Source: Tessaracoccus palaemonis
GTDB taxonomy: Bacteria; Actinomycetota; Actinomycetes; Propionibacteriales; Propionibacteriaceae
NCBI RefSeq assembly: GCF_019316905.1
Contig: NZ_CP079216.1
Span: forward strand, 372,001 to 436,000
Direction of reading: 5' to 3'
Length of the DNA: 64,000 nucleotides
Below are positions 56,636 through 64,000 of this stretch, one piece after another. Each line of letters opens with the position of its first letter. Positions within the stretch are counted from its first letter, which is position 1. A program made the translations under genes and the position numbers. The notes under the pieces were generated by a model. It worked only from the letters and a program-made list of their open reading frames with translations. It did not search any database and had not been told where the DNA came from.

Positions 56636-56662
56636 CGCCGACCTGGCGGGCGCCGCACGGAC

Positions 56663-56697
56663 AACCGGCCCGGGGGAGTGCTTCCCCCGGGCCGGTT
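56663..56697. terminator. Palindromic terminator after the caspase-like gene
   Basis: AACCGGCCCGGGGGA and its complement TCCCCCGGGCCGGTT form a 15-bp arm-to-arm stem with a short loop. It starts 15 bp past the stop of the minus-strand caspase-like gene. The surrounding words (GCACGGACAACCGG, GGTTGCATG) match those around the hairpin at 56369, so the two are duplicates. Confidence 0.7.
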
Positions 56698-56711
56698 GCA
56701 TGAGCGCGTCC

Positions 56712-58376
56712 TCAGCCCAGCGCCCCCCAGGTCGCGGGGCCGACGACGCCGTCTGCGGTGAGCGATGCGCTGCGCTGGAACGAGCGCACCGCCGACTCGG
56801 TGGCCGGCCCGAAGCTGCCGTCCGTGCTCAGGTAGTACCCGAACTCGTTCAGCCGCTTCTGCAGGTACACCACGTCGGGTCCGGTGGAGCCGCGCCGGAC
56901 GGTCGCCCGGACGGTCGTCGTTCCGCCGGTTCCCCAGCCGCCCCCGGTGGTTCCGCCGGTCGTGCCGCCCGTTGTTCCTCCGGTCGTCCCAGTCGTGCCA
57001 CCCGTGGTGCCGGTTCCCCAGCCGCCTCCGCTAGTGCCGCCGGTGGTTCCACCCGTGGTTCCTCCGGAGGTGCCGGTTCCCCAGCCGCCTCCGGTGGTTC
57101 CTCCTGCGTTCCCTCCCGTCGTGCCGCCGGTGGTTCCTCCGGTCGTGCCGCCGGTGGTTCCTCCGGTCGTGCCGCCGGTGGTTCCGCCGGTCGTGCCGCC
57201 GGTGGTTCCTCCGGTCGTGCCGCCGGTGGTTCCGCCGGTCGTGCCGCCGGTGCCTCCCGTGCCCTCGAGTGCCGCCCAGGTCGCCGGCCCGACGACGCCG
57301 TCGGCGGTCAGCGAGTTCCGGGCCTGGAAGCTGCGCACGGCCGACGCGGTGGCCGGCCCGAAGCTGCCGTCGACGCTCAGCCACGCGCCCTGGTCGACGA
57401 GCTTCTGCTGCAGGTAGCGCACGTCGTCGCCGCGGTCGCCCTGGCGGAGGGTCGGGCGGCTCGTCGTGCCCCCGCCCGACGGTGTGGGCGTCACGGGGAC
57501 CGATCCCGGGTCCGGCGCGTCGACCGTGAACGGCCGCTGCGACGCGAACCCCGACGACGGCCCGATCGTGAAGAGGTTCGGCGTCTGGTCGGGCGGCATC
57601 TGCGCGACGATCGCGCGGTGGAAGGCGCGGTAGTCACCCTGGAACGAGCCGGAGTTCCACACGTTCAGCAGCACCTCGGTGAACAGGCCGTTTGCGTCGC
57701 CGTCGCTGGACAGCTGGTTGTCCTGGCAGCCGGAGATGAGGATCAACTCGGCGCAGATGTCCGCCGCGCGGGTCTGCCCGGCCAGCGCCTGCACCGACGA
57801 GTAGACGGCCTCGCGACGCTGGGAGTCGGCCAGCGCCGTGCTGAGCGGCAGGTACTTCGGCACCAGCTTCGGCGTCTTGACCTCGTCCTCCCAGAACTCG
57901 TGGCCGAGCGGGTTGCGGGTCAGCGCCTCGCGCGTCGCGATGGCCAGCACGGTCTTGGCGACGGTGCCGGAATGGCAGGAGTCGGACAGCACCAGCACCC
58001 GGACGCCGGCCTGGAACTGCGCGTACATGCGGTTGAGCTCGTCGTCGAGCACCTGCCGGTCGTAGCAGCACCACGTCTCGTCGAGGCCGTCGTCCTCGTC
58101 GCCGGTGGAGTCGTAGATCTGGCCGCCGTGGCCGGAGAAGCTGATGAAGATCGCGTCGCCGGGCTGGGCGACCTGCGTCAACTGCTGCAGCGCCGCGAGC
58201 AGCGCCGACGAGGTGGCCTCCTCGTCGAGCATGACCCGCGGCATGAATCCGGCGGACTCGGCGATGGCGCGCATGTCGTTGGCGTCGTTGACGCAGCCCG
58301 CGAGGACCGCCGGCGCCGGGATGTAGCAGGAGGGATCGAGCCGGTTGAGGCCCAGGTGGAGTGAGTAGCCGGACAT
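56712..58376 (-). CDS. Caspase-like (C14) protease with two peptidoglycan-binding domains
   Basis: A 554-aa protein. Residues 1-285 are a caspase/metacaspase p20-type domain: SLHLGLNRLDPSCY, CVNDANDM, IFISFSGHGGQ with catalytic H83, and VLSDSCHSGT with catalytic C134. Two PG_binding_1 domains follow, at 309-371 (GDDVRYLQQKLVDQG, GVVGPATWAAL) and about 490-553 (PDVVYLQKRLNEFGYYLS, GVVGPATWGAL). A roughly 115-residue Thr-Gly linker with three GGGWGTG blocks joins them. No signal peptide or membrane segment is visible, which is odd for wall-binding modules. GGAAAGGA precedes the ATG. Last gene of the CHAT cluster, 21 bp after the 837-aa gene. Arg/Lys or Asp preference cannot be told. Confidence 0.9.
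   Translation of the reverse strand: MSGYSLHLGLNRLDPSCYIPAPAVLAGCVNDANDMRAIAESAGFMPRVMLDEEATSSALLAALQQLTQVAQPGDAIFISFSGHGGQIYDSTGDEDDGLDETWCCYDRQVLDDELNRMYAQFQAGVRVLVLSDSCHSGTVAKTVLAIATREALTRNPLGHEFWEDEVKTPKLVPKYLPLSTALADSQRREAVYSSVQALAGQTRAADICAELILISGCQDNQLSSDGDANGLFTEVLLNVWNSGSFQGDYRAFHRAIVAQMPPDQTPNLFTIGPSSGFASQRPFTVDAPDPGSVPVTPTPSGGGTTSRPTLRQGDRGDDVRYLQQKLVDQGAWLSVDGSFGPATASAVRSFQARNSLTADGVVGPATWAALEGTGGTGGTTGGTTGGTTGGTTGGTTGGTTGGTTGGTTGGTTGGTTGGTTGGNAGGTTGGGWGTGTSGGTTGGTTGGTSGGGWGTGTTGGTTGTTGGTTGGTTGGTTGGGWGTGGTTTVRATVRRGSTGPDVVYLQKRLNEFGYYLSTDGSFGPATESAVRSFQRSASLTADGVVGPATWGALG
56930..57260. repeat. Coding tandem repeat of the Thr-Gly linker
   Basis: The linker DNA is an array of 12-bp half units (GTTCCTCCGGTC and GTGCCGCCGGTG types), perfect as 24-bp units over about 57115-57255 and mixed with GTTCCCCAGCCGCC blocks toward 56930. 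The near identity of adjacent units suggests recent expansion by slippage, and 12-bp changes keep the frame. Confidence 0.85.
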
Positions 58377-58397
58377 GTCAGGGTCCTTTCCGTGTAG

Positions 58398-60911
58398 TCA
58401 GGCGGGGGTGGGTGTGTCGATGGGGATCAGGACGCCGCGCGACCGGACGGGCCAGTCGACGGCGGGGGCTGCGGTGCGCGCGCCGTCTGCGGCGACGGCG
58501 GTGGCGGTGAACCGGAGCGTGGGGTCCTCGGCGTAGCGGGTCAGCGGCATCAGGAACCGCCGCTCGCCCTGGCGCGTGGACCTCGTGAGCGTCAGCGGCG
58601 CCGGGGCGTCGCCGAGCAGGGTGCAGGCGATCTCGATGCCCGCCACCTGCGTGAGGTCGCCGGTGGCGACGAAGGTGACTGCGAGTTCGAGGTCGTCGAT
58701 GTAGCTGCGGGACTCGTCGAGGGTCTCGGTCCCGGCCTCGACGACGTGGTCGACGGCCAGCTCGCCGACGGTGCCCGCGGGGAGGGTGACCGTCGCGGAA
58801 CCCTGCGCGTCGAGCACCAGCCCCGGCGACGCGACGACGGTGCCGTCGGCGGTCAGGTGGCTGACCGCGACGCGGGAGCCCAGGAGGTTCGTCAGCCTCG
58901 CCTCGTCGACGGTGCGGGTGACAGCGACCGGGCCCTCCGCCGGCCCGACGACGTGGCCGAGGTCGAGCCGGAGCGTGGCGACCGCCGCGTCCCCGCCGGG
59001 CAGCTGCCACCGCGCCGAGCCGAGGAAGCCGCCGCGCTGCAGCATGGCTCGCAGCGTGAGCAGTCCGGGGATGTCGGTGCTGAGCACGAGCGTGAACCCG
59101 TCGTCGACGGCGACGCAGTCGAGGTCGTCGGCGCCGGGGATCGCCCAGCTGACGGTGGGCGTGAGCGCAGCCTGCCACGGGGTCAGCAGCACCACGTCGC
59201 GCCCGGCCTTGGCCCGCAGTTCCGCCCCGAGCATCGCCCACCGGGCGGGGTTCAGGTCGGCCTGCAGCGCGGCGGCCAGCACGCAGCGGATGCCCGACGG
59301 GTCGTCGACGTCGATGGTGGACGTCAGCAGCAGCGTGGGCCTGAGCGCGCGGTCGGGGTCGTCGGCCGGATGCCGTCCGACGGCGTAGGCGGCGGGCACG
59401 ACGAGGTAGCGGCCCGGCTGGGTCAGCGACCGGAACACCGTGACGCCGGCGGTCGCGACGGGCTCCGGCTGCCACACGCGGTGGTCGGCCTGGCCCAGCC
59501 GCAGCGTGTCCTGGCAGCCGATGGCCTCCCAGCCCGCCGCGCCCTGCTGCCGGTACAGCTGGCCGTGGTCGGCGCAGGGCAGCACCGTCGGCACGCTCGC
59601 CGCGGCGGTCGCGGTGACCTGCCGCCACTGGGTGACGCCCAGCGGCTCGGCCTGCAGGACGGGCGGGCGCAGCTGGATGCGGGCCTTCGCCATGCCGAGC
59701 ACCTGCGTCGGCGCGACGGTGCGGGTGGCGTCGTCGCCGCGGCGCAGGGCCAGCAGCTTGCCTCCGGCGATCAGCGCCGGGTCGATCTGGAACCGCCGCG
59801 ACTCCTTCCAGCCGGAGTGCGTCAGCCCGACCTCCAGCGCGGGCGCCTGCGCCTGGTAGCCCGGATACGACAGGACGCCGTACGCGAGCCTGGCCCAGCG
59901 GTCCTGCAGCAGGAACGTGGCGGTCAGCGTGGAGCCGGCCTCCCCGAGGACCCCGGAGACGGCGGTGCCGGTCGCGGGGATGACCTCGGAGGCCGCGCGG
60001 CCCTGGGCGTCCCGGAACGGGATCCGCAGGCCGACGGCGGGCGTGCAGGCCAGCGGCTTCATGGCCGGCCGGCCCGCCGCCTCCCAGGCCGCGGTGGTCG
60101 CCGCGGACGGCCCGGCCGCGAGAGTGACCGTGACGGTCGCCTCGAGGCCGGGCGACCCGTCGTCCTGGTGCCCGACCGTGACGAGGTCGTAGCGGAACGG
60201 CGACGTTTCGGGGTCCTGACCCGGCGGCGGGACGACGAGGGTGAGTTCGGGCAGGTACCAGCGGCTGGTCCCGTCCCGGTCGCCCAGCAGCGGCGAACCG
60301 TCGAGGATCGGGCCGCTGACCACAGGGGTCAGCGGCACCAGCAGCAGCGACTCCGATGCGACGAGCGTGGTCAGCGCCGCCGGATGCGGTCTGACGAGCG
60401 ATGCGACGGGGCGCAGCGCCCCGTCGCGGAGCATGAGCGTTCCGCCGGTGGACGCGAGGTCGCGGGTGCGGCCTGCGACCACCGGCGGAACGTCGGTGAC
60501 CGTGCCACCGTCGGCGGTGACGAGCCGCACGTGCGCCGAGACGTCGTCGACGCCGCCGGCGAGCACCTCGGCCAGCGGCAGCTCCCACTCGCGGGCCAGG
60601 CCGTCGACCCGGCGCGCCGCGACGCGCAGGAGCGGTCCCGTCCCCGAGCCGGCCAGCGCCCCGACGAGGTCCCCGGCGGCCGGCCCCGTCAGCGACGCTG
60701 CGAGCGCGGCGGTGCCGAAGGGCCCGTCTGCGACAGCCTCGGCGTCTCCGACGCGGAACGAGGTCCGCGCCAGTCGGTCGAGCGTGCAGTGCAGCTCCAC
60801 GGCCAGGGTGGCGCCGAGGATCAGCGAGCCGATCCGCTCGTGCGGGGCCGGGGTGCGCGACAGCAGGACGACCAGCGAGAAGGCCTCCCTGCGCACCGTG
60901 ACGATGGACAT
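58398..60911 (-). CDS. Unrecognised 837-aa protein of the CHAT-caspase cluster
   Basis: I do not recognise the family. The sequence is beta-rich and Ala/Gly/Val/Leu-rich throughout, without signal peptide, membrane helix, P-loop or evident nuclease motif. Segments worth searching are VVLLSRTPAPHERIGSLILG (14-33), SRWYLPELTLVVPPPGQ, AVGLRIPFRDAQG, GVLSYPGYQAQAPALEVGLTH and TQWRQVTATAAA. The ATG at 60911 is chosen because GAGG lies 8 nt upstream; the GTG at 60920 overlaps that site. It begins 10 bp after the 712-aa gene and ends 21 bp before the caspase gene, so the three are one transcript. A scaffold or protease partner role is inferred from position only. Confidence 0.8.
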   Translation of the reverse strand: MSIVTVRREAFSLVVLLSRTPAPHERIGSLILGATLAVELHCTLDRLARTSFRVGDAEAVADGPFGTAALAASLTGPAAGDLVGALAGSGTGPLLRVAARRVDGLAREWELPLAEVLAGGVDDVSAHVRLVTADGGTVTDVPPVVAGRTRDLASTGGTLMLRDGALRPVASLVRPHPAALTTLVASESLLLVPLTPVVSGPILDGSPLLGDRDGTSRWYLPELTLVVPPPGQDPETSPFRYDLVTVGHQDDGSPGLEATVTVTLAAGPSAATTAAWEAAGRPAMKPLACTPAVGLRIPFRDAQGRAASEVIPATGTAVSGVLGEAGSTLTATFLLQDRWARLAYGVLSYPGYQAQAPALEVGLTHSGWKESRRFQIDPALIAGGKLLALRRGDDATRTVAPTQVLGMAKARIQLRPPVLQAEPLGVTQWRQVTATAAASVPTVLPCADHGQLYRQQGAAGWEAIGCQDTLRLGQADHRVWQPEPVATAGVTVFRSLTQPGRYLVVPAAYAVGRHPADDPDRALRPTLLLTSTIDVDDPSGIRCVLAAALQADLNPARWAMLGAELRAKAGRDVVLLTPWQAALTPTVSWAIPGADDLDCVAVDDGFTLVLSTDIPGLLTLRAMLQRGGFLGSARWQLPGGDAAVATLRLDLGHVVGPAEGPVAVTRTVDEARLTNLLGSRVAVSHLTADGTVVASPGLVLDAQGSATVTLPAGTVGELAVDHVVEAGTETLDESRSYIDDLELAVTFVATGDLTQVAGIEIACTLLGDAPAPLTLTRSTRQGERRFLMPLTRYAEDPTLRFTATAVAADGARTAAPAVDWPVRSRGVLIPIDTPTPA

Positions 60912-60921
60912 GGTCGGCACC

Positions 60922-63060
60922 TCACAGCGGGTAGCTGAGGAAGGTGGCGGGGGCGACGTCCCGGGTGGCGTGGGCCTCCGTCGCCTCCCCGGCGGGTAGC
61001 TCCCGGCTGCCAGTAGGGGCGGCGAGCTCGCGCAGCGCGCGGACCCGGTCCTCCAGGATGCCGCGGGTCGTGACGCCCTCGCCGTCGGGCGGGGGGACGT
61101 CGACGATCAGCGGCCCGTTGCCGTTGGCCGTGACCCACGGGCCGGTCCAGGACTGGCCCTTGCGGAACAGCGTGCCCTTCACGGTCGCGGTCACCTGGTA
61201 GCGGTAGTACGGCAGGAGCTCCGGGTCGCCGGAGAACACCGTCCACGTCCGGTCCCTGTCGACGTCGGAGAAGCCCCAGCGGAACCGCACGGGCGCAAGG
61301 CCGATCGGCTCGTAGGTCTTGTCCGTCGCCTCGACGACGACCTCCACCGTCTGCGACGCGTCCTCCAACATCACGCCCAGCCCGATGGGGCCGACCGCGA
61401 TGCGACCCGCGCTGTCCGCGCGCACCTCGAGGGTCGTGTCGTTGAGCAGGGTGCCGTTCGGCTCGGGGTCGAGGTCGATGACGTTGCGCTCGATCTGGAT
61501 CCGGTTGTACGGGTCGAGGATCTCGCTGGGCGGCTCGGCGAGGTGCACCTTCCGCTTCACGAACGTCTTGTCGGGGGTCCAGTTGTCCGGGGCGCCGGTG
61601 ACGTCGGCGGCGAGCTTCTGCGCCGTCTGGTACTTCCACGTCGGGTCGTTGCCGTCGCTGCCGGCGAAGCTGTGGCCCTCCCAGTTGATCTCTCCGGTCG
61701 TGCTCGGGTAGCCGACCTGCACAGACAGGAACTGCACCGTGTTGTCGGTCCACCTGGCCACCGGGCGCACCACGCGGGCGAGCCTGCGCGGCCAGTCGTC
61801 GAGGTAGACGGTCAGGAAGTACTTGCGCTCGGCATCGGGGTCCGCGGCGATCTCGTCGCACAGCCCGGCCAGCGAGCTGGAGATCGTGTGGTCCTGCAGG
61901 TAGGCGAACTGCTTGGTCTCCTCGTAGTGCAGGTCCATGTAGTTCTCGTCGCGGCGCATCTTGAGCGACAGTCCGACGCCCCACGGGGAGAGGAACGTGC
62001 TTCCGGAGTCGGCCTTCGCCGCCTCGACCGTCGGCGCGGGCGGGTCGAAGATCGCCTTCTGGGCCATCTCCATGAACTTGTTGAAGACCAGGTCGGAGCG
62101 TTCCTCCATCCGCTTGGAGATCTCGTCGGCGCCGGGCAGCGTGGTGTCGACCTTGATGTCGACGGTGATCGTGCCGGACTTGCGCATCTTGTTGAACTCG
62201 GCCTGCGCGTCGACCTTCGCCCACAGGTAGCGGCCCGACGCGGCGGCGGAGAAGTGCTGGAACACCGACTCCCAGTTGCCGTCGATCTTGATGGTGCACA
62301 CCGGCGACCAGACCTTCAGCTTGTAGTTCTGGATGACGATCAGCGGGCTGGAGGTGCCGTGGAAGGCCGCCCACGCGATCGACGTCGGGTACTTGCCGAG
62401 CAGGCCGGAGAACGCGTGTGCGCCCGTCGGGTCGATCGAGCCGGCGCCCTGGCCCTGCATGACGCAGTACCAGGGGTCGAGGTTGTTGTCGGTCGCGCCA
62501 GGCTGCGGGTCGCGGGTCATGGCGCGCGCCGCGGGCATGCCGACGGTGCGGAACCCGCTGCCGACGGCCCGGTTCCCGCCCTGGTCCAGCACGGGGAAGC
62601 CGGCCTCGGTCGGCGCCATGTTGGACACGCTGGTGGTCGACTGCGTGATGATCGCCGGCCTGAACGTCGGCGCCTTCTTCGCGCGCTTGATGCCCCAGAA
62701 GGCATCCTCCGAGTCGGTGAACTGCGCCGTGATGGCGGCCTCGGCCTGCTTGCGGGTCTCCTCGGGCAGGGCCCCGGTGACCGTGAACGTCAGCATGCCG
62801 CCGGCGACGTCGCCGCCGCCCCCGATCACGCCCTCGCCGCCCGTGCCGGAGAACCGGACGAGGTTGAACAGGTAGTCCCCGTCGTCGGGGCCGTTCTTGC
62901 GCGCCATGCGCACCTGGTTGGGGATGTAGTAGAACACCGGGGCCTCGCCAGCGGCGATGAGCTCGCGGTTGTTGACGTCCGGAAGATAGAGGACGTCGTA
63001 GCCGCCGTGGGTGATCGGCTGTGATCCCCCGGCGTACGTCGGACCCATTGCCTGGACCAT
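60922..63060 (-). CDS. Unrecognised 712-aa protein of the CHAT-caspase cluster
   Basis: Family not recognised. The N-terminus reads GGYDVLYLPDVNNRELIAAGEAPVFYYIPN in outline, followed by GDYLFNLVRF and a Gly-rich turn (SGTGGEGVIGGGGD) before MLTFTVTG. A helical middle part (ISKRMEERSDLVFNKFMEMAQKAIF) is flanked by beta-rich stretches, and the last 250 residues (VEVVVEATDKTY, PVRFRWGFSDVD, YYRYQVTATVKGTLF) look like Ig-like sandwiches. No signal peptide or membrane segment. The ATG at 63060 follows AAGGAGG by 7 nt. It lies 51 bp downstream of the CHAT gene. The number of aromatic and charged residues suggests a folded soluble protein; function unknown. Confidence 0.8.
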   Translation of the reverse strand: MVQAMGPTYAGGSQPITHGGYDVLYLPDVNNRELIAAGEAPVFYYIPNQVRMARKNGPDDGDYLFNLVRFSGTGGEGVIGGGGDVAGGMLTFTVTGALPEETRKQAEAAITAQFTDSEDAFWGIKRAKKAPTFRPAIITQSTTSVSNMAPTEAGFPVLDQGGNRAVGSGFRTVGMPAARAMTRDPQPGATDNNLDPWYCVMQGQGAGSIDPTGAHAFSGLLGKYPTSIAWAAFHGTSSPLIVIQNYKLKVWSPVCTIKIDGNWESVFQHFSAAASGRYLWAKVDAQAEFNKMRKSGTITVDIKVDTTLPGADEISKRMEERSDLVFNKFMEMAQKAIFDPPAPTVEAAKADSGSTFLSPWGVGLSLKMRRDENYMDLHYEETKQFAYLQDHTISSSLAGLCDEIAADPDAERKYFLTVYLDDWPRRLARVVRPVARWTDNTVQFLSVQVGYPSTTGEINWEGHSFAGSDGNDPTWKYQTAQKLAADVTGAPDNWTPDKTFVKRKVHLAEPPSEILDPYNRIQIERNVIDLDPEPNGTLLNDTTLEVRADSAGRIAVGPIGLGVMLEDASQTVEVVVEATDKTYEPIGLAPVRFRWGFSDVDRDRTWTVFSGDPELLPYYRYQVTATVKGTLFRKGQSWTGPWVTANGNGPLIVDVPPPDGEGVTTRGILEDRVRALRELAAPTGSRELPAGEATEAHATRDVAPATFLSYPL

Positions 63061-63111
63061 GATGCTGCCTCCTTGACTGTGGGCCGCGGCGCGGGCGCGT
63101 CGCGACACCCC

Positions 63112-64000
63112 TCAGGAGACGGCTGCGGCCCGGTTGATACTCCAGGTTGTGCGCCAGGGGGCGCCGAAGCAGGTGTAGGCGCCGGCGGCCGGTGTGCCGG
63201 CGGTGGCGGCGGCCAGCGCGGCCGCCGCGTCGAGCCCGCGGGCCAGGCCGTCGTGGTAGCGGCTCATCGTGGCGGCGGCCGTGGCGTCGGCGATGGGGGA
63301 CACGGGGGCGACGACGCACGCGACGCCGCGCGCCAGCAGCGTCGCGGTCAGCCCCAGCGGCTGCTCGCCGGGCCGGTGCGTCGTGCGGCCGACCTCGCAC
63401 GCGCTCAGCACGATGTGGCTGGCCCGGAGCCGCACGCGTTCCAGCTCGTGCGCCACGACGGTGCCCTCCGCGAGCCGGAGGCTGGAGAACAGCGGCGAGT
63501 CGGGGCGGTGCAGGCCGTGGGCCGCGACGTGCACCAGGTCCGCCCTGGCGAGGGCCTCGCCGAGCCGGGAGGCCCTCTCTGCGCCCCAGGTGACCTCGAC
63601 GGCGGCCACCTCGGCGTCGGCGAGCGGCAGGTCAGGCCCGCTCAGCGCGGTCACGACGGGGTCGGCGACCTGACGACCGCAGGTCGCCCAACTGGACGCC
63701 GTCGGGGCGACGGTGACGCTCCGGCCCGCCAGGTCGGGCAGCGCGAGCCAGGGAACACCCGCCAGCTCGCGGGACGGGACAACAACCAGCGGGGAGGCCC
63801 CGGACAGTGGCCGGGCGACCACCTCCGACAGCGCCCCCAGCCGCGCGGCCAGGGAGGCGTCGACGGTGGCAGCGAGGGGGTGCGCCGAGCCGATGCGGGC
63901 CCGGGCCGTGAGGTCCGTGAGCGCCGCGCCGGCCAGCGCCGTGATCTCCGTGCGGCCGCCCAGCCTCACGAGCCGCTCGGGTCCCTGCCCGAGGACGGCC
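63112..64000 (-). CDS. CHAT-domain protease, N-terminus outside window
   Basis: The frame is open to the window end, so only the C-terminal 296 residues are seen. They match a CHAT (caspase-clan) domain: LVVVPSRELAGVPWLALPD, the His motif in DLVHVAAHGLHRPDSPLFSSL, and the Cys motif in ASHIVLSACEVGRTTHRPGEQPLG, then ARGVACVVAPVSPIADATAA and YHDGLARGLDAAAAL. CHAT proteases often carry N-terminal TPR or other sensor regions, which would be encoded beyond the edge. First visible gene of a minus-strand cluster with two unknowns and a caspase-like protease. It stops 51 bp before the 712-aa gene. Confidence 0.88.
   Translation of the reverse strand, partial: AVLGQGPERLVRLGGRTEITALAGAALTDLTARARIGSAHPLAATVDASLAARLGALSEVVARPLSGASPLVVVPSRELAGVPWLALPDLAGRSVTVAPTASSWATCGRQVADPVVTALSGPDLPLADAEVAAVEVTWGAERASRLGEALARADLVHVAAHGLHRPDSPLFSSLRLAEGTVVAHELERVRLRASHIVLSACEVGRTTHRPGEQPLGLTATLLARGVACVVAPVSPIADATAAATMSRYHDGLARGLDAAAALAAATAGTPAAGAYTCFGAPWRTTWSINRAAAVS

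Noticed and set aside
56930-57260. Repeat array that could suggest CRISPR
   Set aside because: Units are 12/24 bp, contiguous and in frame within a protease gene; there are no unique spacers and no cas genes in the window.
63112-64000. Interpreting the CHAT protein as a CRISPR type III-E (Craspase) component
   Set aside because: No gRAMP/Cas7-11, no cas gene and no array nearby; the neighbours are two unknowns and a caspase-like protease.

Overview
The window looks like a chromosomal segment of a high-GC Gram-positive actinobacterium. The evidence is a uniformly G/C-rich third codon position, many GTG starts, a dnaK-grpE-dnaJ-hspR operon with HAIR operators, a mycobacterial-type Dcd, an MptB-like polyprenol-phosphomannose transferase, DUF222/HNH and DUF1707 proteins, and apparently leaderless genes. 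A Propionibacteriaceae (Tessaracoccus-like) origin is my inference; there is no rRNA or tRNA to confirm it.

Layout. 1-7.4 kb: end of a DUF222/HNH gene, then a complete type I restriction-modification operon (hsdM-hsdS-hsdR, minus strand). 7.5-9.5 kb: a winged-helix regulator preceded by a Cys-ended leader peptide, divergent from a MalY/PatB C-S lyase. 9.5-22.8 kb: a six-gene envelope cluster (zinc-knuckle FHA protein, 2,064-aa Ig/fn3 surface protein, MoxR ATPase, DUF58, a transglutaminase-fold membrane protein whose catalytic Cys and His appear to be replaced, RDD-FHA). 22.8-26.2 kb: dcd, an ABC exporter, deoC. 26.4-31.8 kb: a secreted, wall-anchored GH101 endo-alpha-N-acetylgalactosaminidase. 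31.8-34.6 kb: a gene-poor repeat field with five copies of a 67-bp palindrome, GACAGGCTCAGGG-type repeats, a roughly 340-bp tandem duplication and an intact IS256-family element with an 8-bp target duplication.

34.6-48.7 kb: two-component system, ndh-doxX, MptB-like transferase, ABC transporter, thrC, a secreted protein, an LCP ligase, DUF1707 protein, a membrane-anchored unknown and gabD. 48.7-52.9 kb: the HspR-regulated chaperone operon with three HAIR sites over one promoter. 53-56.4 kb: GntR regulator, ldh, and an HxlR/NmrA-like divergent pair. 56.5-64 kb: a minus-strand cluster running CHAT protease (cut by the window end), a 712-aa unknown, an 837-aa unknown, and a caspase-like protease with two peptidoglycan-binding domains on a long Thr-Gly linker.

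The last cluster is the best candidate for an undescribed system: two different caspase-clan proteases bracket two large unrecognised proteins in one transcription unit. The best non-coding candidate is the fixed-length 67-bp palindrome family, with five copies in the repeat field and a diverged sixth at 56.6 kb.
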